From Cytophagales bacterium Alg240-R148 (GTDB lineage: Bacteria; Bacteroidota; Bacteroidia; Cytophagales; Cyclobacteriaceae): a DNA stretch of 64,000 nt. How positions within the stretch are numbered: position 1 is the stretch's first letter; each line of letters opens with the position of its first letter. Shown piece by piece: positions 21,076 to 31,637 of this stretch. The DNA lies in assembly GCA_900537185.1 (NCBI GenBank), contig LS999827.1, positions 253,001 through 317,000 of the forward strand. The letters run 5' to 3'. The notes under the pieces were generated by a model. That model did not search any database and was not told the origin of the DNA. It was given only the letters and a program-made list of their open reading frames with translations. Made by a program: the position numbers and the translations under genes.

Positions 21076-23467
21076 AACTTTCTTTTAACACTTTTGCAGG
21101 GTTTGTAAAAGCCGATTTTAATATAATTTTCAATAATACAACCGTAAAAACAAGAGCAAACATGAAGACAGGCATTCCAAAAACGAATGGTGTTATGTTC
21201 ATTTTTTTAGCATATTGTTCCATCCATATCTCTGAAATAAATTGACTTAATGGCACACTGATTATTACAGCAAACAACAAGAGTTTGCCTGCCCACAGGT
21301 ACAAATACCGCACTACATCGACCACCGTAGCTCCCAATACTTTTCTAATACTCAACTCCTTGGTTTTGTGCTCCACATGTAACATGGTTTGACCAGCAAC
21401 ACCAAACAATGCCACTCCAATTGCCAAAAATGAAAAAATCGAAAAATATAGGTTGTACCGATTTTCTGACTCGTATTGTTTGGCATAAAAGGCATCGTTA
21501 AAAAAATAATCAAACGAAGCATTTGGAAAACTTTTTTGCCAGACCTCCTCCACTGCTTCCACCACCGATCGGTGGTTGGTCGTACTTAGTTTCAAGCTGA
21601 AATATTGTTTGGGAATCCACCACAACTGTGGGTCATGTTGCAAAACAATTGGGCTGAAATTTTTATGAAAAGACTCGTGGTGGTAGTTTTGCAGAACACC
21701 AATTACTTCCTTAGGGTCATTACTGGTTTCTAACAGCACTTTTTTTCCAATGGCATCCGCATCATTTACAAACCCAAAATGTTGTACAGCTTCTTGGTTC
21801 AACACTACTTTGCTGCTGTCGGAAGCCAACAAAGAATTAAAATTTCTTCCTTGTACAAACTGAAGGCCATAAACTTCGGAAAAATTAAAATCTGCCTTTA
21901 ACATTTCAAAAAGTCTGGTCGACTCTTCAGAGCTTTCCGCCCTTCTATTGGCATAAAAAGTTGCTATTTCCATTCCTGGAACTGCATTAGAACCTGTAAA
22001 GGCTTCCACTCCTTGTATCTGAAGGAGGGTATTTTTAAAGGAGCCGTAGCGCAAGGCATTTATTTTTTCTTTTGGTGATTGTACAACCAAAATTTGATCG
22101 GTGTCCACCCCTTTCTTTTGGGCTTTCATAAAAGACAATTGTTGCCAACTAATAAAAGTGAGGGAAACAATGGTAAGCGTACAAGCCATTTGGATTATTA
22201 CTATACCCTGTCCCGTTCTTTTTCCTCCAACAGAAAAATTTCTTACCCCATTAATTCCTTCCGAAACTACAACGCTGGATAGCACTAAAAATGGTACCGC
22301 ACCACACAACACCGCGCCAACAACAACAAGCAATGCCAGCAATACCAACATTTGAATAAAATCATACCCCATAGGGAGCCAACCTGCATTCCAACTAAAA
22401 AAAACCAAAACAAAAGAACCGACTGCAGCCAATAATTGGTGTACCAGAGAATCAATAAAACTCATCCAAAATAAATTCCCATTCCCAGCGCCCATCACCT
22501 TTCTAAGCACCGATTCCTTTCTGCGTTTCATGGCCAAAATAATGCCCATATTTGTTTCATTGAACCACCCTAAAAACAACACCACTACAAGGGCCATGAA
22601 CAAAAATTTGAGCAACCTCGGATCGTTTTTTTCCGTCTGGGCATAGGCCTTTACTGGCGACAAGTGCAGCGCACTTAACCCCACCAATTCCACTGCCCAA
22701 GTTTTGTCTTTCAAAGCAGCTTCTGTTTTGTATTGTTCCGCTAATGCCGGAAACTGTGCTTCAATTTTAGCAGGATCATGGTTGTCCTGAAGCTCCACAA
22801 AGGTATAAGCCTCATGCAAATACCAAAAGTTGTGCATCCACTTCGGTGCGGACAGCGCCGACACCATGTAGTCCAATTGGATGCTTGAATTTTTAGGCAT
22901 GTCCTTATAAACACCCCTCACTTCACAAACCAGGGTTCCTGAAAAGTTACTGACTTTGAGGCTTTTCCCAACTGGATCTTCTTCTCCGAATAATTTTCTA
23001 GCGGCAGAGGCCGAAACTACCATGGTATTGGCCTTGTTCAAAACGTCGTTCTTCGTACCTTTTATCAACTCAAAATCAAAAACCTCAAAAAAATTAGAAT
23101 CCACCCAACATACGTTCTTCTCCCTGAAAATAGTTTCTTTGTACTGAATGAGTCTTTCCGAATCATTAAAAATGATTCGAGTATATTGGTTCACCTCCTC
23201 GAAGGCCTGGGCTATGGCTGGGCCGTATCCAGGAGAACTCGTTGCCCAGCTATCTGTAATTTCGCCATTTTTCAAGAACTTACTTTCTACTCGGTAGATA
23301 TTTTTATGGTTGGTATGGAATTGGTCGTAGCTATTTTCAAAAAGTAAATACTGGGCAATTAGAACTACCGCGACAAAAGCCAAACACAAACCCACCACCC
23401 TTAGAAAAGAGCTAAGTTTGTTTTTTTTAATTCGGTTCAAGAGGTTTTGAAATAGATGTTTCCACAT
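21074..23467 (-). CDS. MacB/FtsX-like ABC transporter permease
   Basis: A 797-residue permease with the two-half MacB layout: an N-terminal helix (FLRVVGLCLAFVAVVLIAQYLLF), a periplasmic region with SASAARKLFGEEDPVGKSL, a first FtsX domain (MKRRKESVLRKVMGAGNGN), a second periplasmic domain and a second FtsX domain (HKTKELSIRKVLGATVVDV). No ATPase is adjacent; it may use the ATPase encoded at 31779-32468 or another. It is more divergent than the other permeases here: the residues before the first FtsX domain are NETNMGI rather than the usual NFMNLS. Its upstream region lacks the TGCAACC promoter. Confidence 0.9.
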   Translation of the reverse strand: MWKHLFQNLLNRIKKNKLSSFLRVVGLCLAFVAVVLIAQYLLFENSYDQFHTNHKNIYRVESKFLKNGEITDSWATSSPGYGPAIAQAFEEVNQYTRIIFNDSERLIQYKETIFREKNVCWVDSNFFEVFDFELIKGTKNDVLNKANTMVVSASAARKLFGEEDPVGKSLKVSNFSGTLVCEVRGVYKDMPKNSSIQLDYMVSALSAPKWMHNFWYLHEAYTFVELQDNHDPAKIEAQFPALAEQYKTEAALKDKTWAVELVGLSALHLSPVKAYAQTEKNDPRLLKFLFMALVVVLFLGWFNETNMGIILAMKRRKESVLRKVMGAGNGNLFWMSFIDSLVHQLLAAVGSFVLVFFSWNAGWLPMGYDFIQMLVLLALLVVVGAVLCGAVPFLVLSSVVVSEGINGVRNFSVGGKRTGQGIVIIQMACTLTIVSLTFISWQQLSFMKAQKKGVDTDQILVVQSPKEKINALRYGSFKNTLLQIQGVEAFTGSNAVPGMEIATFYANRRAESSEESTRLFEMLKADFNFSEVYGLQFVQGRNFNSLLASDSSKVVLNQEAVQHFGFVNDADAIGKKVLLETSNDPKEVIGVLQNYHHESFHKNFSPIVLQHDPQLWWIPKQYFSLKLSTTNHRSVVEAVEEVWQKSFPNASFDYFFNDAFYAKQYESENRYNLYFSIFSFLAIGVALFGVAGQTMLHVEHKTKELSIRKVLGATVVDVVRYLYLWAGKLLLFAVIISVPLSQFISEIWMEQYAKKMNITPFVFGMPVFMFALVFTVVLLKIILKSAFTNPAKVLKES

Positions 23468-23668
23468 GGTTTTGAAATTTATTTAATCCTAATATAAAAC
23501 TATTTCTTTTCACAATTTTTTATCCATCCAGGCAAAAAACCACGCCCAACGACCTCTTTATATTGGCTCTCCCCTTTTAGTTCATTTTCCTTTTTCACAA
23601 CTGTATCAAGTCCACACAAAAAAAACATAACTTTTATAAGCTTAAATGGTTCCAATCCGATAATCCTA

Positions 23669-23676
23669 TATATTTG
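23669..23676 (+). promoter_or_regulatory. -7 element of the T9SS cargo gene
   Basis: A perfect TATATTTG lies 28 bases before the ATG. No clear TTTG -33 partner is present at the usual distance. Confidence 0.45.
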
Positions 23677-23704
23677 TACCCATCAACTATACTATCTGAT
23701 TTTT

Positions 23705-26629
23705 ATGAAACCAATCCTTATACTTTTCCTGTTTATACCAACGTTTATTTTTGGCCAAGCACCTGAAAAAATTCAAGCGCCGCTTCCTAGCCCTCATGAA
23801 CAAATTTCTATTGACTCCAAACTGAGTCAGGGCATAGCGGTTTTTGACAATATTGCAGTTGTTGGTGCACCTGGGTATGATAATTTCACTTACAATGGGG
23901 GTGGCATATTTGTGTACGAATATTCTGGTGGCGCCTGGAATTTGATTAATACTTTGTCAGAAACCTTGCCGGAAAGTCAATTTGGCCTTTCTTTAGCCAT
24001 CAACGATAACTATATTGTAGTTGGAGCACCGGGAACCAATGCAAATTCCAATTCGGAACCTGGCGCAGTGGTGGTATACAAGAAACCTGCTGAAGGATGG
24101 AGTGGTTCTCCAACTTCCGTTACCATTACCGATTCTAATATTGATCAAAATTTAGGCCTAAAAGTTGCCATTGCGGGGAATACGGTCAGTGTTCTTGGCA
24201 TTGACAATGGCGACTATACCATTGGCATCTACGAAATAACCGATGGTAGCACACTCTCGTTCGAAGTACTCAACCAGCTTTCTACGGATGGCGTAACCGC
24301 TCCAACCTTTTATGCCTTGGACATGAGCGATGCTGTAATAATTGCTGGCTTCGCAGATTTTTCTAGGGCCATTGTTTATGCTAAGAAAAACGATGATTGG
24401 AGCCAAGCTCCAATTCAAAGTGAAATTTCGGACAATACAGCCTACGGGTTTGGGTCTTCGGTTTCTATAAAGAACAATACAGTTGCAGTCTCCAATAGTT
24501 TTGAGTTCAACAACGACGACGATGATGGCATTGTGTACTTATATGAAAATACCTTGGACGACTGGACAAAATTGGTGAACACCAATACGCTGTATCCCGA
24601 TTTAACCAGCAGTGCTACTGTATCTACCTTTGGAATGAATGTGGATTTGGTAACGGACAGTACGCTTTTGGTAACGGGTAACTACTATGAAGTACCTGAA
24701 GGAGCTTATTATTTAAGTTTGTTTACTTATACCAATGACTTCGGAGGTAGCTGGGCCAATGCGCCACAAAATAGCAGGCTGGCCTTAGAACAGGGTTTCA
24801 TAGGGGAAGCTTCATTAAGTGGATCGACACAGGCGGTTGCCGTAGGTAACTTTAATCAAACCAACTCCAAAGGCAATACAACAGGAGCAGGTTATTTGTT
24901 CGATGTGAACATCGACCACCCCAATTATGGTGCAGTACACGAAGTGTCAGGAACAGACCATGCCACTACCTTTACATCTGCCGCTAAGGCGGGGTTTAGT
25001 GAAACCATTGCTCTTTCCAATCAAAAAATGGCGGTTGGTGCCCCTTTCTCTGTTGTGGACGGTTACGACAAGGTCGGCAAAATTTATTTGTATGATTTTA
25101 TTAACGGTAACTGGGTATTCACCCAATTGGTTCACGCGCCAATCACTTCTAAAAACATTGAATTTGGAGCTTCGGTAGATATTTATGGGCAGTATTTAGT
25201 TACTGCTTCTCAACTTGAAAAAAAGGTGTATGTTTTTGACTTGGACGATTTAGACAACGCACAAAACGGTTTGGTAGCTACATTAACGCCTTCCAATCCT
25301 GCAGAAGTTTCCAACAGCTTTGGGAAGTCAATTGAAATAACCAATGGGTATATATTTGTTGGAAATGATAGAAAACAAAAATTATTTAGCACAGAAGGCG
25401 CTGTTTTTATTTATAAAAAGCCAGCTAGTGGTTGGGCGGATATGACTGAAAGCAATACCATTGAAAACCCGGACATTCAAAGTTTCACTTTTTTTGGTGC
25501 TAAAATTATACATTCCGATGGTCTCTTGTTTGTTGGGCAACCCAACTTTAATTCTGCAACCCAAGACAACGAAGGTAAAATTAATGTGTATAGCCCATCG
25601 GTATTGGGCTGGGAGAACGGTTATACTTTAGTGAACCAAATTGCAGGGGAAACACCTACCGAAGAGGGGTTTTTAGGTAGGTCTTTTGCAGTAAATAATG
25701 GTTTAATGGCTGCTTGGCAAGAAGACAAAGTTTACATCTACCAAAGAGAAAGCAATTGGTACGCCCACAAACACTTGTACACACACAACCTGGATTTCTT
25801 CTCTGCAGCTAGTAATGAAAACCACCAATTAGCAATTCACAAACAAACGGTCCATATTGGAGTGGGCAATTATTCAGCTACTGCACAAAATGCAGGTGCA
25901 GTGGTAACAATAGCAGCCTCAGAAGACCAAAACTGGACGTCTCCAATCATTGGGAGTTTGGAAGACAATGCAACCAACAACGACTTTTTTGGTACTAATA
26001 TTCAATCTTACAACGACCACCTCGTAATTGCAAAACTGTTTAATTCGGAAGTGGACTATAGAGCAGGTGCAATTGTTGCGTATGGCAATATCCCAACTGC
26101 TACAATTACCCAGGTAGATTCTGATGTAGAAGGGCAGTATGCATTTGAGCTCCAATTCAACCAAGACGTGGTGGGTTTTGATGTGGATATGATTACTGTT
26201 ATTGGAGGAAGCATCAGTTCGAGCGAAGCCATAGACGAACTAACAACAAAAGTATTGGTGCAGCCAGGCTTGGCCAATACATTTTCAATAGAACTACCTG
26301 CAGGGGTAGTAAGCAACTCCAGTGGGTATTGGAACAAAGCATCCAATAAAATAGAAATCGTAATTACTGGATTGGATAATTCAACATGGATGGGCCAAAT
26401 CGGCTATTACCCGAACCCCACTGTTAATACCTTGCAATTAACATTCAATTGGGAAGGGAAAACGACCACTACAGTTCAAGTTTTTGATTTATTGGGCAAC
26501 CTCTACCAAACTAGGCAGAGCCAAGAAAAAACCATGGATCTCCCAATGCAGCACCTTGAAAATGGGGTGTATATCATAAAAGTTTCCAACCATATCGGGG
26601 AAACCAATTTAAGAATCATCAAAAATTAA
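23705..26629 (+). CDS. FG-GAP/propeller-repeat protein with T9SS type A sorting domain
   Basis: A 974-residue secreted protein. A signal peptide (LILFLFIPTFIFGQ) is followed by many repeats of the form FGxSLAINDNYIVVGAPG, as in integrin-like FG-GAP propellers (about 30-800). An Ig-like region (about 800-890) comes next, then a C-terminal sorting domain (about 900-974; YYPNPTVNTLQL, LENGVYIIKVSN, ending RIIKN). The C-terminus directs export by the type IX system and anchoring at, or release from, the surface. Adhesion or carbohydrate binding is possible; no enzyme motif was seen. Confidence 0.88.
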   Translation: MKPILILFLFIPTFIFGQAPEKIQAPLPSPHEQISIDSKLSQGIAVFDNIAVVGAPGYDNFTYNGGGIFVYEYSGGAWNLINTLSETLPESQFGLSLAINDNYIVVGAPGTNANSNSEPGAVVVYKKPAEGWSGSPTSVTITDSNIDQNLGLKVAIAGNTVSVLGIDNGDYTIGIYEITDGSTLSFEVLNQLSTDGVTAPTFYALDMSDAVIIAGFADFSRAIVYAKKNDDWSQAPIQSEISDNTAYGFGSSVSIKNNTVAVSNSFEFNNDDDDGIVYLYENTLDDWTKLVNTNTLYPDLTSSATVSTFGMNVDLVTDSTLLVTGNYYEVPEGAYYLSLFTYTNDFGGSWANAPQNSRLALEQGFIGEASLSGSTQAVAVGNFNQTNSKGNTTGAGYLFDVNIDHPNYGAVHEVSGTDHATTFTSAAKAGFSETIALSNQKMAVGAPFSVVDGYDKVGKIYLYDFINGNWVFTQLVHAPITSKNIEFGASVDIYGQYLVTASQLEKKVYVFDLDDLDNAQNGLVATLTPSNPAEVSNSFGKSIEITNGYIFVGNDRKQKLFSTEGAVFIYKKPASGWADMTESNTIENPDIQSFTFFGAKIIHSDGLLFVGQPNFNSATQDNEGKINVYSPSVLGWENGYTLVNQIAGETPTEEGFLGRSFAVNNGLMAAWQEDKVYIYQRESNWYAHKHLYTHNLDFFSAASNENHQLAIHKQTVHIGVGNYSATAQNAGAVVTIAASEDQNWTSPIIGSLEDNATNNDFFGTNIQSYNDHLVIAKLFNSEVDYRAGAIVAYGNIPTATITQVDSDVEGQYAFELQFNQDVVGFDVDMITVIGGSISSSEAIDELTTKVLVQPGLANTFSIELPAGVVSNSSGYWNKASNKIEIVITGLDNSTWMGQIGYYPNPTVNTLQLTFNWEGKTTTTVQVFDLLGNLYQTRQSQEKTMDLPMQHLENGVYIIKVSNHIGETNLRIIKN

Positions 26630-26643
26630 TACAAGCCATTAAT

Positions 26644-26679
26644 TTATGGAGAAGGCCAAGCGCCTTCTCCATAAAAAAA
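26644..26679 (+). terminator. Terminator of the T9SS cargo gene
   Basis: TTATGGAGAAGGC and its exact complement form a 13-bp stem around CAAGC (26644-26674). It ends in an A-run on the plus strand, so the hairpin is strong but its U-tract is on the other strand. Confidence 0.7.
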
Positions 26680-26705
26680 GGCCTGCCAGAATGTCCAGCA
26701 AGCCT
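26673..26705 (-). terminator. Terminator of the permease gene at 26728
   Basis: On the minus strand AGGCTTGC pairs with GCAGGCCT (8 bp with one G-U) and a run of T follows. It is adjacent to the hairpin serving the convergent gene. Confidence 0.75.
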
Positions 26706-26727
26706 ATTTATCAATTATTCACGAAAA

Positions 26728-29133
26728 TCATTCACTCTTTAACGAATCTATAGGGTTTACTAATGCAGCTTTAATCGCCTGGTAACTCACCGTCAACCAA
26801 GCAATAAGCAGCGCCCCTGCTCCTCCAAACAAAAATGGCCAAACCGATAGGTCAATGCGAAAGGCAAATGTATGGAGCCAATAATCCATTAGATAATAGG
26901 ACGGCACCACAGCCAGTACAAAAGAGATCAATATCAGTTTGGTAAATTCTCTGTTTAAAATCGAAGATACATTTACAATATTTGCTCCTAGAACCTTTCT
27001 TATCCCTATTTCCTTGCTTCTTTGTTCTGCCATGAATGCTGCCAAGCCAAACAAACCCAAACAACCAATAAAAATGGCGATGGATGTAAAAACTGTAAAA
27101 ACTTTGCCCATTCTTTGCTCTGACCGGAACAAAGCATCAAATTCTTGGTCCAAAAAAGAATACTCAAATGGTGCACCTGTATCAATGGTATCCCATTCTC
27201 CTTCAATAGTTTTAATTACTTCCTGTGCATCTGCTCCACTATACCGAATAGCCATGGAAGTAGCAAAGTCCGTTAATTGGAATACCATGGGTCTAATTTC
27301 TTCTCGTAGCGAGGTATAGTTAAAATCCATGATTACACCTATCACTTTTTTATGCTCTGGCTCGTCGGAATCAAAAACGATTAATTCCTTACTCAAGGCT
27401 TCTTCTTTTGTCCAACCGAGCTCTCTTAAAGTTGCTTCATTTATTACTACTGCAGCCGAATCGGTTAAAAACTCTTTAGAAAAGAACCTCCCTTCTACCA
27501 GTTGAAAATTCATGGTAGCTGCGTGGTCTGCATCGGTGTAAAAGCTGGTCATTAGGTGGTCCGTTTCAGTGCCACCTACTCTAAATACGTTGGAATTTTG
27601 CACGTTTGGTATGGACTGAATCGAATAACTTACAGCCTCAATATTTGGATGTTCCAACAACTCATTTTTGAAGCTGGATTTTTTATCTCCAAGTTTTCTA
27701 ACATTGGAAAGGACAACAATTTTATCTTTGTCAAAGCCTAAATTTTTCTCTTGAAAAAACTGCAACTGTTGGTATACAATGGTAGAGCATATAATGAGTA
27801 CGATGCTGATCCAAAATTGACTTGTCACCAAAAAACTACGGATGTACCCACTCTTCACACCGGCTTTAACTTTGCCTTTGAGTACCTGCGCAGGATTAAA
27901 CCCAGTTAAATAAAATGCTGGATAACTACCCGCTAATACCCCTACAAACAGCGCTATGCTAAACAATATCCCCGCCGCTAACAACGGGCTTACATTGGAT
28001 AAATCAAGGGTTTTACCCGCCAATGCATTAAATTCAGGTAACAAAACATAAGCGACAGCCGCGCCTGCAAGGGTAGAAAAAAATGAAAAAATCATCGACT
28101 CTGTCATAAATTGAGCCATCAATGCGCCCCTTTGAGAACCCAAGGTTTTTCTTAACCCAACTTCCTTTGCTCTTCCAGCCGACTTGGCTGTAGACAAGTT
28201 CATGAAGTTGATACAAGCTATGATCAGTACAAATACAGCTATGACCGCCAACATAACCACATAAGTTTCGTTGCCTGCTGGCTCCAACTCATCTTCTCCT
28301 TGGGCTTTTAAATGAATATCTTCAAGCGGCATGGTGTAATAGCCATAGGCGCCACCATTTTCTATAAACTGATCCAGTGATAAGCCCATGAACTGCTGCA
28401 GCGTAGGGCCAACATATTTGATTACCAAACCATCGTATTTGTTTTCCATCATTTGGATGTCCGCCTTATCGTTGAAAACAAAATAGGTGAAAATATTGTT
28501 GTTCAACCAGTTATCAGAATTGTTTCTAGAGGACGTGCTGAACGAGATCAAAGCATGGAACTTAATGTGTGAATTGGACGGGGCTGCCGCGGCTATTCCG
28601 GTTACTTTGTAGGTTTTATCACCGTTGTTAATCAATTTCCCAATGGCCTCTTGCTCTCCAAAATACTTCTCTGCTAATTGTTTTGTTAAAACAATACTAT
28701 TGGGCTCTTTTAAAGCTGTTGATGGGTTGCCTTCCAGCAGTTTAAAAGACCAGAATTCAAAAAAGTTAGAATCTGCGAAGAAAACTTTCTCCTCGGTATA
28801 CATTTGATCATCAAAAGAAAAAACGACATCTCCCAGTTGATCGAGTCGGGTAGCTTGTTCTACTTCCGGAATTTCACTCACCAAAGTTTTAGCCAGAGGA
28901 TAACAGGTCACCGGCACATTGGCCTCCTGTCCTCCCATTACCCCCCTAAGGTGCACGCGGTATATTTTTTGAGAATTTTCATGGAATTTATCATAACTCC
29001 ATTCGTCTACTACATAAAACGACATCAATAAAAAAGCCGCTACACCTGTTGTCAATCCCAATACATTGATGAACGCAAAAGATTTCTGCTTCAGAATATT
29101 TCTGAAGGCTACTTTGATAAAGTTTTTTAACAT
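26728..29133 (-). CDS. MacB/FtsX-like ABC transporter permease
   Basis: An 801-residue permease. It has an N-terminal helix (FAFINVLGLTTGVAAFLLMSFYV), two large periplasmic domains with VLTKQLAEKYFGEQEAIGKL in the first, and two FtsX domains (NFMNLSTAKSAGRAKEVGLRKTLG; EQRSKEIGIRKVLGANIVNV). It lies immediately downstream of a similar permease on the same strand but with its own ECF-type promoter between them. Probably a subunit of a MacB- or LolCDE-like exporter powered by a separate ATPase; substrate unknown. Confidence 0.92.
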   Translation of the reverse strand: MLKNFIKVAFRNILKQKSFAFINVLGLTTGVAAFLLMSFYVVDEWSYDKFHENSQKIYRVHLRGVMGGQEANVPVTCYPLAKTLVSEIPEVEQATRLDQLGDVVFSFDDQMYTEEKVFFADSNFFEFWSFKLLEGNPSTALKEPNSIVLTKQLAEKYFGEQEAIGKLINNGDKTYKVTGIAAAAPSNSHIKFHALISFSTSSRNNSDNWLNNNIFTYFVFNDKADIQMMENKYDGLVIKYVGPTLQQFMGLSLDQFIENGGAYGYYTMPLEDIHLKAQGEDELEPAGNETYVVMLAVIAVFVLIIACINFMNLSTAKSAGRAKEVGLRKTLGSQRGALMAQFMTESMIFSFFSTLAGAAVAYVLLPEFNALAGKTLDLSNVSPLLAAGILFSIALFVGVLAGSYPAFYLTGFNPAQVLKGKVKAGVKSGYIRSFLVTSQFWISIVLIICSTIVYQQLQFFQEKNLGFDKDKIVVLSNVRKLGDKKSSFKNELLEHPNIEAVSYSIQSIPNVQNSNVFRVGGTETDHLMTSFYTDADHAATMNFQLVEGRFFSKEFLTDSAAVVINEATLRELGWTKEEALSKELIVFDSDEPEHKKVIGVIMDFNYTSLREEIRPMVFQLTDFATSMAIRYSGADAQEVIKTIEGEWDTIDTGAPFEYSFLDQEFDALFRSEQRMGKVFTVFTSIAIFIGCLGLFGLAAFMAEQRSKEIGIRKVLGANIVNVSSILNREFTKLILISFVLAVVPSYYLMDYWLHTFAFRIDLSVWPFLFGGAGALLIAWLTVSYQAIKAALVNPIDSLKSE

Positions 29134-29180
29134 ATCCTAAAATTTTGAGTGGACCTCTTTTTTGACCTTGGAGGTTACAA

Positions 29181-29211
29181 CTAAGACTGGGGTAGCAACA
29201 GATAGGTTACA
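29181..29211 (-). promoter_or_regulatory. ECF-type promoter before the permease at 29133
   Basis: TGTAACC (29205-29211), 17 bases, GTCTTAG (29181-29187) on the minus strand, matching the sites at 16056-16086 and 31638-31668. The site overlaps a 9-bp inverted repeat (AGACTGGGG/CCCCAGTCT), which may also end the upstream permease transcript. Confidence 0.55.
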
Positions 29212-29225
29212 CCCCAGTCTAAATT

Positions 29226-31607
29226 TTATTCATCTTTTAGAATAACAGCCGGATTAGAATTGGCAGCTGAGTATATTTTGTATCCTACGGAAAGTAAAGA
29301 GATAACTACCATTACAAGAATTGAAATTATTACTGTAAAAATGGTTAGGCCTGAATAGTAAGTCCATATACTGGCCATTAATGGCTCCACCATAGCATAG
29401 CTCATACCAGCTCCTAACACAAATGCTATCAACATAAAAATAGCAAATTGCTTGTTTACAACTGTGGCGATGTTGGCTACGGAAGCGCCAAGTACTTTTC
29501 TAACACCAATTTCCTTCATTCGTTTCACAATATTGAGCGATACCAAGGTAAACAAACCAGTGGCGGACAGTATTACGGCTATAAGCCCTAGGAAAACAAA
29601 CATTTTAACAATATTGGCATTCACAAGCACTGCTTCTTGTATGGATTCGTTTAAATATTCAGCGTTTACCAAACGGTCTGGGTGAATTTTATTCCATGTT
29701 TTCCCTATGTAATCAAAAGTAGCAGTCAGTTCTTCTGGTTTGGTTTTTACAATCATTAATCGATAATTTTCTTCGGCTGTTGCACGAATCATCATTGGTT
29801 CTATGGGTGCCCAAAGGCCATTTAAGTAAAAGTTCTCTACCACTCCTACTACATAAAAATCCAAGGAGTCCATCCACCGTACTTTTTTACCTATGGACTC
29901 TTCCCATCCAAACTTTTTGGCCATCTCCTCATTTACCACAATAGACTCCAACCGGTCCGTTTCAGAATCCTGTTGGAACGCCCTACCTTCAATTATTTCC
30001 ATGCCGACCGTTGAAAAATAATCTTCCCCAACTTCCATTATGTTTACCTCTTCCTCTACCTCCTCAAACTTTATTGGGTCCCGGTAATAACTTTCAAAAA
30101 TTTGGTGTTTGGTGCCACACACTTGTACAATGTCTTCATTGGATGCAAATTCGGCTTTAAAAACATCGTAGTCGTTGGCGTCGTTCAACCAAAAGTGAAT
30201 CACCGCATCTTTGTCGTAACCGTAATCCAAATTTTCTTGGTAAATGGCATTGTGATAAAATGCAGCGCCAGAAATAACAGCCCCCAATGAAATGGAGTAT
30301 TGCAAACACCATAAAATCTTAGTCAACCAGCCTTTTCCTCCAAATTTATACGTCCCTTTTAAAATACTAGAAGGCTCAAATTTACTAATGTAAAAAGCCG
30401 GATAGCTCCCTGCTAACAAGCCAGTACCCATCAACATTACCAATAAAAAGCCGAAAAACTCCATGTTTTCTAAGTAGTTCAGATCTATGTTTACAAAATC
30501 CCATAAATCGTTGTACGCGGGCACTAAAAATTCTGCAATTATCAGTGCCACCACCAAAGCGAAAAAACAAAGGAGCAAGTTTTCAAAAAGAAATTGATAA
30601 ATAAGTTGTTTCCGCATTCCTCCCATCACTTTTCTTATACCAATTTCTTTCAGTCTTCTGCTAGAAATGGATATGGACGTATTGGTAAAGTTAAAACATG
30701 CGATAAGCAACACCAACCCTGCCATAACCAAAGGGGCAACCACGGCTGGTACTGGCAAACTTTGTCTGAACCAATGGCCTCTCAAGTCTTCAGCTTCTGC
30801 TCGTTGGGCAAACCCAACAAATGGGTCTAAGTAATATTTTGTGATTTTAAAATCTTCTCGCACATTGTTTTGTGGCTCTACATAGGCCTGTAGCTGGTTG
30901 TCAATATTCCCAAGGCTAGCCGGGTTGTCTACCCATAAAAAAGTAGTGGTCCATTGGTTCCAACTGTTTTCGTCGGCCTCCTTATTAACATCAAAACTGT
31001 TTTGGTAATTTGTAAAGGCATGAATCCAGGCAAAACTAGAGTTGGCCTTTTTTGTTTGGAAAACGGCTGCTACAAAATATTCTTTATTGCCACCTTCCAC
31101 TATTTGAGTAATTTGCTGGCCAATAGGTTCTTCGTTTCCGAAGTATTTCTTAGCCAATTCATCGCTTATGATGATGTTTTTCTTTTCTTTTAGCGCCTCT
31201 GCATTTCCTTTTATAATATCAAAAGTGAAAAATTCAAAAAAGTTTTCATCCACATAACTCAATCCCGAATTAAAAACATCATCGCCAATTCTAAAACCTG
31301 TATTGTCGCTACCGCCGAAGCGGGTCACCTTGCTTACATCGCCAATGTTGTTTTCTACTACATTCGCCAAAGGAATCGGAACAAAACCATATTTGGTAAT
31401 GTTGCCTTGGTATTCACGAATAAAATTTACTCTGTAAATTTTTTCTGCATGCACCTGTTCTTGATCGTACTTGGCATTGTAGTCGTAATTCAAATAAGCC
31501 ACAATACAACAGGCAAGTGTAATCCCCAAACCAAATACATTAATGAGAACAAATACTTTGTTCTTCATTAGGGTTCGAAGAGAAATTTTTATGTAGTTTT
31601 TGAGCAT
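29226..31607 (-). CDS. MacB/FtsX-like ABC transporter permease
   Basis: A 793-residue permease with the usual order: helix (VFVLINVFGLGITLACCIVAYLNY), periplasmic domain with DELAKKYFGNEEPIGQQI, FtsX domain (NFTNTSISISSRRLKEIGIRKVMGG), second periplasmic domain, FtsX domain (VKRMKEIGVRKVLGASVANI). It follows the ATPase gene, but a strong terminator and an ECF-type promoter separate the two, so it is probably expressed from its own transcript. It can still assemble with that ATPase. Confidence 0.92.
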   Translation of the reverse strand: MLKNYIKISLRTLMKNKVFVLINVFGLGITLACCIVAYLNYDYNAKYDQEQVHAEKIYRVNFIREYQGNITKYGFVPIPLANVVENNIGDVSKVTRFGGSDNTGFRIGDDVFNSGLSYVDENFFEFFTFDIIKGNAEALKEKKNIIISDELAKKYFGNEEPIGQQITQIVEGGNKEYFVAAVFQTKKANSSFAWIHAFTNYQNSFDVNKEADENSWNQWTTTFLWVDNPASLGNIDNQLQAYVEPQNNVREDFKITKYYLDPFVGFAQRAEAEDLRGHWFRQSLPVPAVVAPLVMAGLVLLIACFNFTNTSISISSRRLKEIGIRKVMGGMRKQLIYQFLFENLLLCFFALVVALIIAEFLVPAYNDLWDFVNIDLNYLENMEFFGFLLVMLMGTGLLAGSYPAFYISKFEPSSILKGTYKFGGKGWLTKILWCLQYSISLGAVISGAAFYHNAIYQENLDYGYDKDAVIHFWLNDANDYDVFKAEFASNEDIVQVCGTKHQIFESYYRDPIKFEEVEEEVNIMEVGEDYFSTVGMEIIEGRAFQQDSETDRLESIVVNEEMAKKFGWEESIGKKVRWMDSLDFYVVGVVENFYLNGLWAPIEPMMIRATAEENYRLMIVKTKPEELTATFDYIGKTWNKIHPDRLVNAEYLNESIQEAVLVNANIVKMFVFLGLIAVILSATGLFTLVSLNIVKRMKEIGVRKVLGASVANIATVVNKQFAIFMLIAFVLGAGMSYAMVEPLMASIWTYYSGLTIFTVIISILVMVVISLLSVGYKIYSAANSNPAVILKDE

Positions 31608-31637
31608 AACTTGTTGATTTGTTGTTGAGTAATACTA

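Noticed and set aside
29173-29203. Second TGTAACC near the permease start with a GGTCCAC 17 bases on
   Set aside because: The downstream box does not fit GTCTWTA; the copy at 29205-29211 fits better.
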